Part shown: positions 1 to 8,597 of the stretch, piece after piece
Layout of the letters: the number at the start of each line of letters is the position of its first letter
Numbering within the stretch: position 1 is the first letter of the stretch
From: CAYVWB01 sp964455395
Lineage (GTDB): Bacteria > Desulfobacterota > Desulfovibrionia > Desulfovibrionales > Desulfovibrionaceae
Length of the DNA: 64,000 nt
Assembly (NCBI GenBank): GCA_964455395.1
Contig: CAYVWB010000017.1
Span: 7,473-71,472, forward strand
Reading direction: 5' to 3'
Notes under the pieces: model-generated
Databases searched by the model: none
Told to the model about the DNA's origin: nothing
The model's input: only the letters and a program-made list of their open reading frames with translations
Made by a program: the position numbers and the translations under genes

Positions 1-57
1 GGCAAACCGCCGCGCCGCCGTCGGCGCAAGCCCAGACCGCCCAAACCCAAGGAATGA
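1..57 (+). CDS. C-terminal end of an upstream protein with a basic Pro/Lys/Arg-rich tail
   Basis: The first 18 codons are open in frame 1 and end at a TGA at 55–57. They encode a tail of Arg, Lys and Pro (GKPPRRRRRKPRPPKPKE). Only the end of the gene is present, so no domain can be seen. In related Desulfovibrio genomes a PSP1-domain protein with a basic C-terminus often sits just upstream of metG, which would fit, but this is inference from context. It could also be any protein with a basic nucleic-acid-binding tail. Confidence 0.5.
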   Translation, partial: GKPPRRRRRKPRPPKPKE

Positions 58-184
58 CGGCGCGTCCGTGCGCGCGCTTGCATGCTCTTTCTGACGTGAG
101 GCGCAACCACCGCCCCGAAGTCGGGCCCCAACAAGACGCCATGACGCGACGCATGCGTCACCCAATGCATTGGAGACGAATTCC

Positions 185-2173
185 GTGGATCGCTTCTACA
201 TCACCACGCCCATTTACTACGTCAACGCCAAGCCCCATCTTGGTCATGCCTACACCACCATCCTTGCGGATTGTCTGAACCGCTTTCACAAGGCGTGTGG
301 TGAATCAACATTCTTCCTGACAGGAACGGACGAGCATGGCGACAAGATCGTCCAGGCGGCCGCCAAGAATGGTGAAACGCCACAAGCGTATGTGGATCGC
401 ATCAGCAGCCTCTTTCAAGAGCTGTGGCCGAAGCTCCATGTGGAGCCGGACAGGTTCATCCGCACCACGGAATCGCACCACAAGGCGGTCGTTCAACAGA
501 TTCTGCAACTGGTGTATGACAAGGGCGACATCTATCACGCGGAGTACGAAGGTCTCTATTGCACCGGCTGCGAGCGTTTCCTCACCGAGAAAGAGCTGGA
601 AAACGGCAAATGCCCCCAGCATGGCGTTCCCCCCGACGCCATCAGGGAGTCCAACTACTTCTTCCGCATGTCCAAGTACCAGCAGTGGCTGGCGGATCAC
701 ATCCGCAACGACCCGGACTTCATCCGCCCCGGCCGTTACGCCAACGAGGCCCTCGCCATGCTCGAAGGCGGCGTGCTGGAGGATCTCTGCATCTCCCGGC
801 CCAAAAGCCGCCTGGAGTGGGGCGTGGAGCTGCCCTTCGATCCGGACTATGTCTGCTATGTCTGGTTCGACGCACTCATCAACTATCTCACCGCGTTGGA
901 ATGGCCCGACGGCGAGGCCTTTCATCAGTTCTGGCCCGTGGCGCAACACCTTGTCGCCAAAGACATCCTGAAGCCCCACGCCATTTTCTGGCCCACCATG
1001 CTGCGCGCTGCGGGGCTGGAACCCTACCGACGCCTCAACGTCCACGGCTACTGGTTGGTGGACGACACCAAAATGTCCAAGAGTCTCGGTAATGTAGTGG
1101 CTCCCCTGGACATGGTCGAAAAGTACGGCGTGAACGCCTTCCGGTTCTACCTGATGCGGGAGATGCACTTCGGCGCGGACTCCAGCTTCTCCGAGGAGGG
1201 ACTGGTGGCGCGGTTGAACGCGGACCTCGCCAACGACCTGGGCAATTTGGTGAACCGCGTGCTGGCCATGACGCACAAGTACTTCGGAGGGGAGACGCCG
1301 CCCCGCGGACCACTCATGGCGGAGGATGACGCGCTCATCGAGCTGGGGTTGAACGCCGTCGTGAACTGTCAGCAGCTCTTTGGCCGCGCGGAGTGTTCCC
1401 GCGGGCTGGAATCGCTCTGGGAGCTGGTGCGCGCCATGAACAAGTACGTGGACGCAAGCCAGCCCTGGACACTCAATAAAAACAAGGAATTCGATAGGTT
1501 GGGTACGGTGATGCACCTGCTGTTGGAAGGGGTGCGCAAGGTGGCGGCGCACTGCTGGCCCGTGATGCCGGAGGCTGCCGCCGCCATTCTGACGCAGCTC
1601 ACCGGCGGGTTCGATGCGCAAACGCTCGACCTGCGGCGCGAACGCCAAGGTTGGGATGGCATGACGCCGCAAGTGGGCAAACCCGTGGCCAAGGGCTCCA
1701 ACCTTTTCCCCCGTGTGGAGACGCCCCTCGTCGCCACCACCGGCAAAGAGGCCGAGCAAGCCCGTTCCATGTCGTCTCCTCAAGGCAAGGCCGACGCCGC
1801 CGAGGAGGCGGCTTCGCTCATCGAATTCGCCGATTTCCAGAAGGTGGACATGCGAGTGGGCCGCGTGCTCGCCGGGGAGAAACACCCTGACGCGGACAAG
1901 CTGCTCAAGCTGACGGTGGATGTGGGCGAACCGACGCCGCGCCAGATCATCGCGGGGCTGGCGGAGACGTTCGCGCCTGCATCTCTGGTTGACCGGGAGG
2001 TGGTGGTCGTCGTCAACTTGAAGCCGCGTAAGATTCGCGGGTTGGAGTCCCAGGGGATGATCCTGGCAGTGCGCACGCCCGAGGGGATGCGGCTGTTGAC
2101 GCCCGGTGTGCTGGGCGACTCGGAGACGGGCGGGACGCCGGCGAGCGTGCCTCCTGGCGCGAGGGTGAGTTAG
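185..2173 (+). CDS. metG: methionyl-tRNA synthetase
   Basis: Charges methionine onto initiator and elongator tRNA-Met in the cytoplasm. The class I signatures are present: HLGH near residue 20 and KMSKS near residue 300. A zinc-knuckle insertion (CTGCERF, then CPQH) lies near residues 125–145. The last ~110 residues form the dimerising tRNA-binding (EMAP/Trbp111-like) domain (KVDMRVGRVL, KPRKIRGLESQGM), so this is the long bacterial form, 662 residues. I chose the GTG at 185 because GGAG lies 9 bases upstream and the product begins with the typical DRFYITTPIYYVNA. A TTG at 170 in the same frame is possible but would overlap the ribosome binding site. An initiator tRNA gene follows directly. 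Confidence 0.95.
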   Translation: MDRFYITTPIYYVNAKPHLGHAYTTILADCLNRFHKACGESTFFLTGTDEHGDKIVQAAAKNGETPQAYVDRISSLFQELWPKLHVEPDRFIRTTESHHKAVVQQILQLVYDKGDIYHAEYEGLYCTGCERFLTEKELENGKCPQHGVPPDAIRESNYFFRMSKYQQWLADHIRNDPDFIRPGRYANEALAMLEGGVLEDLCISRPKSRLEWGVELPFDPDYVCYVWFDALINYLTALEWPDGEAFHQFWPVAQHLVAKDILKPHAIFWPTMLRAAGLEPYRRLNVHGYWLVDDTKMSKSLGNVVAPLDMVEKYGVNAFRFYLMREMHFGADSSFSEEGLVARLNADLANDLGNLVNRVLAMTHKYFGGETPPRGPLMAEDDALIELGLNAVVNCQQLFGRAECSRGLESLWELVRAMNKYVDASQPWTLNKNKEFDRLGTVMHLLLEGVRKVAAHCWPVMPEAAAAILTQLTGGFDAQTLDLRRERQGWDGMTPQVGKPVAKGSNLFPRVETPLVATTGKEAEQARSMSSPQGKADAAEEAASLIEFADFQKVDMRVGRVLAGEKHPDADKLLKLTVDVGEPTPRQIIAGLAETFAPASLVDREVVVVVNLKPRKIRGLESQGMILAVRTPEGMRLLTPGVLGDSETGGTPASVPPGARVS

Positions 2174-2214
2174 CCGCGTGTCGCCGGAAATTTGAAAAAA
2201 AAGCGCGCTGGGGG

Positions 2215-2243
2215 TTGACGGTCCGGATTGTTTGCTGCATATT
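2215..2243 (+). promoter_or_regulatory. sigma-70-type promoter of the initiator tRNA gene
   Basis: TTGACG (2215–2220) is separated by 17 bases from CATATT (2238–2243). The mature tRNA starts 15 bases after the -10 hexamer. Spacing and position fit a stable-RNA promoter, though the -10 is not perfect. Confidence 0.55.
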
Positions 2244-2258
2244 GCTTGTCTCACGTGA

Positions 2259-2335
<77 letters not shown>

Positions 2336-2343
2336 AAGAAATC

Positions 2344-2380
2344 AGGGACTTAGGTGAACGCCTAGGTCCCTTTTTCTTTT
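2344..2380 (+). terminator. Rho-independent terminator after tRNA-fMet
   Basis: An inverted repeat (AGGGACTTAGG and CCTAGGTCCCT, arms 2344–2354 and 2361–2371, one G:T pair) is followed at once by a T-rich run to 2380. It begins 9 bases after the tRNA CCA end. Confidence 0.85.
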
Positions 2381-2388
2381 GGGCGCTC

Positions 2389-2462
2389 GGTCGCACCCGG
2401 TCGCACCCGGTCGCACCCGGTCGCACCCGGTCGCACCCGGTCGCACCCGGGCGCACCCGGGC
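2389..2462. repeat. 10-bp tandem repeat (TCGCACCCGG), about seven copies
   Basis: Six exact copies of TCGCACCCGG run from 2391 to 2450. They are followed by one copy with T changed to G (2451–2460) and a degenerate edge on each side. The unit is about one helical turn and is not a multiple of three, so reading frames across it are probably not real genes. The surrounding stretch 2381–2782 has no convincing gene apart from this array and the ribosome binding site of the next gene. Confidence 0.95.
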
Positions 2463-2782
2463 GTTCCCCATTCCGAAGCGCCAGAAGATGACGCCCCCGC
2501 CGCCGGCCATTGTTCTCCGGAGAGCGGCATGCCCCGCACTCCGCGCCGTATTCTCCTGGGCATGTCCCCGAGGCGGCTCATGCCGACGATAACGGCCGCT
2601 CGGGAGTCCCGCTGGCGGCTGCGGCCCCGCGCCTCTTACCCTTGCCTTCCGCCTCTGAAGGGAAGGGTGGCGATGGCGCGCCGTGCCGCATTCGATCACG
2701 TCCGGAGGTGACATGACAGGGAGAGCGGCTCGGATGTTGCATCCTTGATGGGGATATTGCCTGCACTTATCAAGGAGACCCC

Positions 2783-3840
2783 ATGCGTTACTTGTCCCCA
2801 TTGAAAAAGATGAATGAAGGGTACGCTCAGTTCGCTGTGCGGACAAATCAGCAAAAGCTGGTGCATCTTCCTGTGGAAGTCACACTGACCATGGGCCTTG
2901 CATGCAATTATCGTTGCAAGATGTGCTACCAGAGCGATTTTCCAAGCTGTTCCCGTGGGAAGCCATAGAGCGTATCACCCCGGTCCTGCCTTTTGCGTCC
3001 ACATTGCAGCTTTTCGGCGGCGAACCCTTGCTCTTCAAGGACATCACGAAGCTCTACGCGCTGGCCCATGCAAGCGCCTGTTGCGTCACCATCATCTCGA
3101 ACGGTTCTCTGCTCACGGAAGCAATGGTCGAATCCATCGTCCAGAACCAGGTGCATTGCATCAAGTTCAGCATCGACGCCGGATCGCCGGGCACATACAA
3201 GAATATTCGAGGCGGTGATTTCTTCGAGGTCCTGAAAGGTATCGCCCGGTTGGCCAAGCGCAAGCTGGAGACTCGATCGCAGTTCCCGGTGTACGATCTG
3301 CATTTCCTGGCCATGCGTTCCAACGTCAAGGAACTTTCGCGCCTCGTGACCATCGCGGCGGAGCTCAATGCGCGCGCCGTCACGGTATTCTATCCCAGCA
3401 TGCACCGGGAGGACCTCCTGGACGAGTGTGTCTTCTTCGATCAGGAGTATTCGGACGCCATGCTCGCCAAGGCCAGGGACGTGGCCGCCCATCTCGGGAC
3501 GCCCCTCAATCTGCCGCCGCTTTTCCGCGAAAGCGAGGGAATGGGCGTGAATTCGCCTGCTCATGCGCTTTGTCAGGATCCGTGGAGAAAGGCTTTCGTG
3601 GGAGTGGACGGCGACGTGTCCTTGTGCTGCGCTGGAGACACCGTGATCGGCAATGTGCTGGAGGATGAGTTCGAGGCCATCTGGAACAGCAAGCGCGCCA
3701 TGGCGTTGCGCGCGGTTGTCAACACCCCGAACGAGCCTGCATTCTGCAAGCGGTGTCGGATACGGAAGGCCGATCCCCGCAATCCCGAACTGCACATGCC
3801 CAAGCACTTGTTCGAAACGCGCAAAGCGAGCTGCGCGTAA
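2783..3840 (+). pseudogene. radical SAM / SPASM-domain enzyme, interrupted by a -1 frameshift
   Basis: The first frame starts at ATG 2783, five bases after AAGGAG. It encodes the radical SAM iron–sulfur motif CNYRCKMC (CxxxCxxC) and runs out at 2968. The fold continues in the -1 frame (LQLFGGEPLL, IKFSIDAGSPGTY) to 3840. The C-terminal SPASM region has the expected Cys pattern (CQDPW, GDVSLCCAG, CKRCRIR) for auxiliary clusters. The frames join cleanly at the T4 run at 2938–2941, where one lost T would explain the break, giving about 352 residues if repaired. Such enzymes modify peptides or act in cofactor, lipid or polysaccharide pathways; the substrate is unknown. It could be a true pseudogene, a sequencing error or a slippery site. 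The gene converges on a truncated sulfatase-like gene. Confidence 0.8.
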
Positions 3841-3942
3841 GACCCTAGCCGACGCCTCGCCCGACGTGTGCGTCTGGTCTCGTGACAGCCAACGTGGCGA
3901 TCCCCTCCCATTCTGCAGGGTGGTACAAACGGATAGGGCAGG

Positions 3943-4380
3943 TCACGTGTGGCGTCGCGCTGCGTCGAAGCTGAGGTTCGGGGTCATCCTGAGGTTCACG
4001 TATCCCGCTTCGTACACATCGAATCCGGATTTGGCGTGGCATGAGAAGGTGCTCATGTCATTCCATCGAAACGTCGTGTAGCCGTGATGCTTCAGGATGT
4101 CCGCAATGGTGACGGCGTCCGGATGGAACTGTGGAATGCAGTTCAGGGTCGCCGTGTACTGACGGCAGAGCTCAGGCGTCAGCGAGGTGAAGTAGGAAGC
4201 GGAAGACGGAATCGTCCCTTGCGCTGCGGCGATGCAGTTGGGGAAAAACGCGCCGCGTTCCGTCAGCTCGTCAATGAAATGTCTACCGGCGAGCCTGTTG
4301 CCCGTGGTGTGCAGGCTATCCCCACGAAGACCGTCTATGCAAAGCCAGACGATGTTCCGTCGCTTTCGTTCATATGCCAT
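3943..4380 (-). pseudogene. N-terminal fragment of an alkaline-phosphatase-superfamily (sulfatase-like) hydrolase
   Basis: It starts at ATG 4380 with GGAGG just upstream. The product (about 145 residues) has the superfamily metal-binding start NIVWLCIDGLRGDS and a nucleophile region GTIPSSASYFTSL. Family members are usually 400–550 residues, so the C-terminal metal ligands are missing, and only about 100 bp remain before the convergent radical SAM gene. The nucleophile position reads T-x-P-S-S rather than the C/S-x-P-x-R of formylglycine sulfatases. The full protein would therefore more likely have been a Thr-nucleophile phospho- or phosphonate hydrolase/transferase than a true sulfatase. Probably a deletion remnant. 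Confidence 0.7.
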
Positions 4381-5194
4381 TTCGCCTCCATTCGTTGGGA
4401 CTCCACAAGACGGCAAGGCCGTCAATCCGCGGGCGGTCTTCAAGAGATCACGGAGAACATTTTTCGCAGGGCGCAATCAGGCGCGTTTTCGCCAATTTCG
4501 AGCACGAATCATGCCAGAGAGCGCTCCCAGGAGATCTTGCTGACGAACACAGCGACGCGCTGCACAACGCGGCGGGGCGACAGCATTCCTTTCGGGAAGC
4601 GCGCCGGCAGGAAGGCGGTGGGGAGCCGGCGGGCTCAACGCGCCCCGGATGAGGCTCGGGCGGCGTCGTTCGCGGTATTGCGCGAGACCCCGCCACATCA
4701 TCACGGGGAGGAGCGGGAAGAGGCCGCGTCCTGTCGGGACACGAGGGGAGGGGGGCCCGATGCGTCAGCCGGGTGTGGGCGCGGAGAGTTTGGCGACCCT
4801 CTACGCCACGGCGTCGGCATGTCGTCGAGGTCTGTCCGAAACGAGAGTGGATGCAGGCGAGGTCTGCACGGCGTGGCAAGGGGACCTTGGGAGGTGGGAG
4901 CGGGCGTCGACGTCACAGGTTCTGGCGATGGGGAGCGCCGCCCCGCCGTCTGTGTGTCGCTTGTCCATGGGGGATGTCATGGGCGGATTGTCCGGGGGCG
5001 GGTCACTGCATCCGAGAGCCGGGCTGGTCCGAGATTTTTCGGGCAGTTTCAGGTAGTTTCGGGCAGTTTCAGGGCTGTCGAGATGGTCGAGTGACGGGCG
5101 CTATCGACCCGAGGGGCGGGGAGGCGCCTGTGGCGTCGCGCCTGTCCCCGCCCGGAAGTCGAGTGACCGTCAGCAGGTCTCGGGTCCGCCGCAG
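4381..5194. other. non-coding stretch with a short 10-bp periodic repeat
   Basis: No frame here shows a recognisable protein; the long plus-strand frame through it has no family features. At 5041–5073 a 10-bp period is visible (GGGCAGTTTC, AGGTAGTTTC, GGGCAGTTTC). A GC-rich hairpin (GGGCGGGGA at 5114–5122 with TCCCCGCCC at 5145–5153) lies just past the stop of the minus-strand permease. It lacks a T-run, so it is at best a weak terminator. Confidence 0.6.
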
Positions 5195-7018
5195 CTACAG
5201 CGGCCAGAAGAGGAGGATGCCGAAGAGCGCCGACGCCGTGACCACGATGCTCAAGGGCAAGCCGGAGCGCCAGTAGTCGCTGAACTTGTAGCCGCCCGGG
5301 CCCATCACCAGCGTGCAGGACTGGTGCCCGATGGGCGTCAGAAACGGCGAGGAACATGCAAAACACGTGGCCAGCAGCAGCGGGTCCGGCGCCACTTGCA
5401 TGCTCTGCGCCATGCTGATGGCGATGGGCGCCATGAGCATGGCCGCCGCGGCGTTGTTGATGAGGTTCGTCAGCACGAGCGTGAGCACGAAGAGCAGCCC
5501 CATGGTGAAGACAGGTGACATGCCAGCGCCCAGCCCCACCATCCCGTTGGCGATCATCGCTGCAGCGCCGGTGCTTTCCAGCGCGATTCCCAAAGGCATC
5601 ATCGCGCCCAGCAGCACGATCACCGGCCATTCCACGCTCGTGTAGAGATCCCGCACCGTGAGGATGCGCGTGAAGAGCATCACCACCACGGCGATGGACA
5701 TGGAGATCTGCACGGAGAACACTTCAAAGCTCGTCAGCGCGATGGCTGCCAGAAAGATGAGTCCCGCCAGCAGCGCTTGCCGCGGTTGCCCGAGCTGCAG
5801 GGAACGTGACGGCAGGGGCAGACACCCCAGCCGTGTCATGCTGTCCGCCACGGTCTCGGCTGCGCCTTGCAGCAGCAGCACGTCGCCAGCATGGAATTTC
5901 GCTTCCTTCAGCAAGGAAGGCGTGCGCTCGCCTTGCCGCGCCACGGCCACCAGGTTCACGCCGAAACGCGTACGCAGTTGCAGGTCCCGTACGGTGCGGC
6001 CCACCATGCGCGAATCCTGCTTCACCACGGCTTCGTGCAGCTCCATGCGCAACTGGCTCTTCCTGGCGTCCAGGACCTGGTGCTCCGGGTCGTGGAGGTG
6101 GTCGCTGTCCTCCAGCACCAGCATGCAGTGCTTTTCACAACCGGCGAGATCGAATCTGGACTTCTGGAGGAAAGCGTCCAGGGTGTCGGAGTCCGCTTCG
6201 ATGAGCAGCACATCGCCCTCGGCGAGCTCCTCCTGCGGGGCGGGCATGTGCATCTCCCCCCCCTTGCGCGCCAGACCCAGGGGCACGGCGTCCGTCTCGT
6301 GGAAGGCCTCCACGGAGTCCAGGGGTTTGCCGATATACTTCGACCCCGCCGGCACCTTCACTTCCGTCAGGTAGTCCTCGATGTGGAACATGGAGTCCCC
6401 CCGGCCGGGTTGACGCTTCGGCGCAAGCCGCCAGCCCACGAAGAGGATGAACAGCACGCCCGCCACAGCGACCACGACGCCGGCGGGAAAGAAGTCGAAC
6501 ATGCCGAAGGGTTCGCCGTAAGCGCGTTCCCTGAATCCCGAAATGATGATGTTCGGGGGAGTGCCGATAAGCGTGGTGAGGCCTCCCAGCAGCGAACCGA
6601 ACGCCAGCGGCATGAGGTAGATGGAGGGAGAGCGGTCTGCGCGGTAGGCCAGCCGAATGGCCACCGGCATGACCAGCGCCAACGCGCCCACGTTGTTCAT
6701 GAACGCGGACGCCACCGTCACGATGCCCAGCAGCGCGCCGAGCTGGACCATCATGCCGTCGCCGAGCTTCTCCAGCCAGGTGACGATGATATCCACGATG
6801 CCGGCCTTGATGAGCCCAACGCTCAGGATCAAGATCATCGCCACGGTGATGACCGCGGCGTGGCCGAAGCCGTCGAAGGCGTCATTGGCGGGGGCCACGC
6901 CAAGCACGACCAGCGCCAGCAACGCCATCATGGCCACGACGTCGTACCGGGGTTTCCCCCAGACGAAGAGCGCCAAGGCGCCGAAGAGGACGACGAAAAC
7001 CACGACTTGCTCGAACAT
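5195..7018 (-). CDS. SLC13/CitT-type anion permease with two TrkA-C (RCK-C) domains
   Basis: An integral membrane symporter of the DASS/ArsB-like superfamily, probably moving sulfate or other divalent anions with Na+. N-terminal helices start at once (EQVVVFVVLFGALALFVWG). The conserved re-entrant signatures LIGTPPNIIISGF (first half) and TPIGHQSC (second half) are present. Between the halves sit two cytoplasmic TrkA-C domains, near residues 215–300 and 320–400. The length of 607 residues is normal for the TrkA-C subtype. ATG 7018 is preceded by GAGG; upstream in-frame codons look non-coding. It stands alone. Substrate specificity cannot be read from sequence, though sulfate would suit a sulfate reducer. 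Confidence 0.85.
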   Translation of the reverse strand: MFEQVVVFVVLFGALALFVWGKPRYDVVAMMALLALVVLGVAPANDAFDGFGHAAVITVAMILILSVGLIKAGIVDIIVTWLEKLGDGMMVQLGALLGIVTVASAFMNNVGALALVMPVAIRLAYRADRSPSIYLMPLAFGSLLGGLTTLIGTPPNIIISGFRERAYGEPFGMFDFFPAGVVVAVAGVLFILFVGWRLAPKRQPGRGDSMFHIEDYLTEVKVPAGSKYIGKPLDSVEAFHETDAVPLGLARKGGEMHMPAPQEELAEGDVLLIEADSDTLDAFLQKSRFDLAGCEKHCMLVLEDSDHLHDPEHQVLDARKSQLRMELHEAVVKQDSRMVGRTVRDLQLRTRFGVNLVAVARQGERTPSLLKEAKFHAGDVLLLQGAAETVADSMTRLGCLPLPSRSLQLGQPRQALLAGLIFLAAIALTSFEVFSVQISMSIAVVVMLFTRILTVRDLYTSVEWPVIVLLGAMMPLGIALESTGAAAMIANGMVGLGAGMSPVFTMGLLFVLTLVLTNLINNAAAAMLMAPIAISMAQSMQVAPDPLLLATCFACSSPFLTPIGHQSCTLVMGPGGYKFSDYWRSGLPLSIVVTASALFGILLFWPL

Positions 7019-7585
7019 GGAAGGGACCTCAGTGTAGATTGTTGCGAACCATAAAAATCCCCTACCACACATCATAGCCGAGGCGTGTGCCGAGTCAAGT
7101 GGGAAAGACGCTGAAGTCACCACAATTTTTGAGAATATGGAAGGCGTGCAAGGGCGCGAGGGAAGGGCGACGCGCGCGCTGGAAAGGGGCGAAGACCGAC
7201 GCCGGCGACCCTCACGGCAAGAGCGCGGCAGGACACCCGGGCTCGGCGGCGAGTGAAGCTCGGAATGGACCCGGATGAAGACGTGGGGGGGCGGCGATGG
7301 CGGGCAGGCCGTTGCGACACAGGGACGCGTGCGGCGTAGCCGACGGTCTTTGTCGATGGTGACGATTCGCCGTCGGATTGTGGCGATTGCAAGACGGAAA
7401 GAAACCTTCAGGAATTACTTCAGGAAATTGTCAATCATATAGTAATCATTCGAAATACCGTCAGAAGCAGGTTGCCCAAACTCATGGATCATGGTAATTC
7501 CCATCACTTCAAGTAGGGTGTCGCGTGACAGACGGTTCGAGGTGCAATCTTCAGGTGGAGTCGCATAACCCAAGGACCCGTAGAC
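7019..7585. other. intergenic stretch; only a doubtful 65-residue minus-strand ORF
   Basis: No family-level gene is visible. A minus-strand frame at 7415–7612 ends in a plausible-looking segment (MGITMIHEFGQPASDG, then NDYYMIDNFLK) in an unusually AT-rich patch. It could be the tail of a degraded gene, for example the pilin-like gene upstream on that strand, but no start or ribosome binding site supports it and it overlaps the next plus-strand gene. Confidence 0.35.
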
Positions 7586-7810
7586 ATGAGAAAACGACTC
7601 ACCATAGCGCAAGCCGCCGAGTTCACCGGGTTCGACGAGAGCCGATTGCGGGAGGCCGGGCTGAACGAGGGGTTGGGCGTCATCATCGGTATGGATTTTT
7701 TCTTTACCGAGGCGGAGCTGCAGTCGTGGCTCCAGCGGCAGGGGGAGGCCGGGGCGCCGTCACAGCCAGTCGCCAGGGCACGCGCCGTCAGCAGGGCGGA
7801 CGTGTCGTGA
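7586..7810 (+). CDS. small helix-turn-helix / excisionase-like protein
   Basis: The 74-residue product begins MRKRLTIAQAAEFTGF, the pattern of a MerR/excisionase-type winged helix (initial helix, turn, recognition helix). It continues with a hydrophobic β-wing-like FFFTEAELQSWLQRQ, where the terminal 'TEAELQ-W' resembles HTH_17 proteins. AAGGA lies 9 bases before the ATG. Such proteins are recombination directionality factors or small regulators, which would fit the recombinase remnant and tmRNA a few kilobases away. The C-terminal ~20 residues are low complexity, and the 3' end overlaps a degraded minus-strand pilin-like frame. The function is inferred from fold resemblance only. Confidence 0.5.
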   Translation: MRKRLTIAQAAEFTGFDESRLREAGLNEGLGVIIGMDFFFTEAELQSWLQRQGEAGAPSQPVARARAVSRADVS

Positions 7811-8305
7811 CCCGACGGCCCCGTGGAGGCGTGCGGCGGGGGCTGGTGCGCTCTGCGCATGTCTGGATGCGACGCGCTGGCGCAGATGTCTTGGCAGAGT
7901 GAAGAAGCAATGGACCTCGGAACCAAATACAACAGTCCATTCGGGGCCGGGAATATCTGGGGAGGTTGATACTGTCTCCTTGGACAATGGTTTTCCGAAT
8001 AGCTGTTGACGGCGGCAATGGATACCCGTCTTTGGTGATGGGGATTCGTTAACGCGACGCACCGAAACGTAACCGTATCCGAGAGGTCGCCACACCATGC
8101 GGCCGCCACCACTTCCACATTCGTGGGCGAGTTTTTCATCTCCCGTGACAAGAGACTTCATGGCCGTCGCGACGTCTGCATGCACATCCTTCTCGCGTGA
8201 TGTGTCCCTGAGATGGGTGAAGTCAAGCAAAGCCACGGACGCCAGAGCGCCCGGGATGACCAGGACCGCAAGTATTTCAAAGAGAGTGGATCCACGATAA
8301 TGCAG
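7760..8305 (-). pseudogene. type IV pilin-like protein fragment with no standard start codon
   Basis: The minus strand encodes HYRGSTLFEILAVLV, then IPGALASVALLDF. This is a short leader, the prepilin-peptidase site G|STLFE with Glu at +5, and a hydrophobic helix, as in type IV pilins and pseudopilins. The frame is closed by TGA shortly upstream and has no ATG, GTG or TTG before the leader. A CTG at 8303–8305, four bases after GAGGA, is the only plausible start. After about residue 65 the sequence looks unlike a pilin and another frame (7504–8151) also opens, so the 3' part is probably frameshifted. It lies head-to-head with the GspE/PilB-like ATPase. Likely a decaying orphan pilin. Confidence 0.45.
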
Positions 8306-8597
8306 TAGGTCCTCAAATTTTGATTTTTTTGGTTGAATCTTCTCTCGGCATCATGCGAATCTTCTTGACGCCACTCCGGAACCGAACTTCTTGAGAGACG
8401 CTGAAGGCGTCGCATCGCACATTCAGCAGCTGGGGTCGTCGGCGCGACGCCTCGGTGCAAGGGGGGGGCGCGGCTTCAGTAGTGGCCCCATGGATGCGCA
8501 GCAAGGCGCAAGCGCTGCAACTGTGCGGGAACCATGAGCAATCACGGGGTCTCACGGTGGCTGTCGAGACCTCCTGCGATTCCGGAGAAGGTCTGTT

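Noticed and set aside
2389..2462. Possible CRISPR array
   Set aside because: The 10-bp units are directly adjacent with no spacers and there are no cas genes.
4084..5094. Long plus-strand ORF of 336 codons
   Set aside because: No family features, overlaps the well-supported truncated hydrolase on the other strand, and has composition expected of open shadow frames in GC-rich DNA.
7415..7612. Small minus-strand protein gene
   Set aside because: No ribosome binding site or family; overlaps the better-supported HTH gene. Mentioned only as a possible degraded tail.
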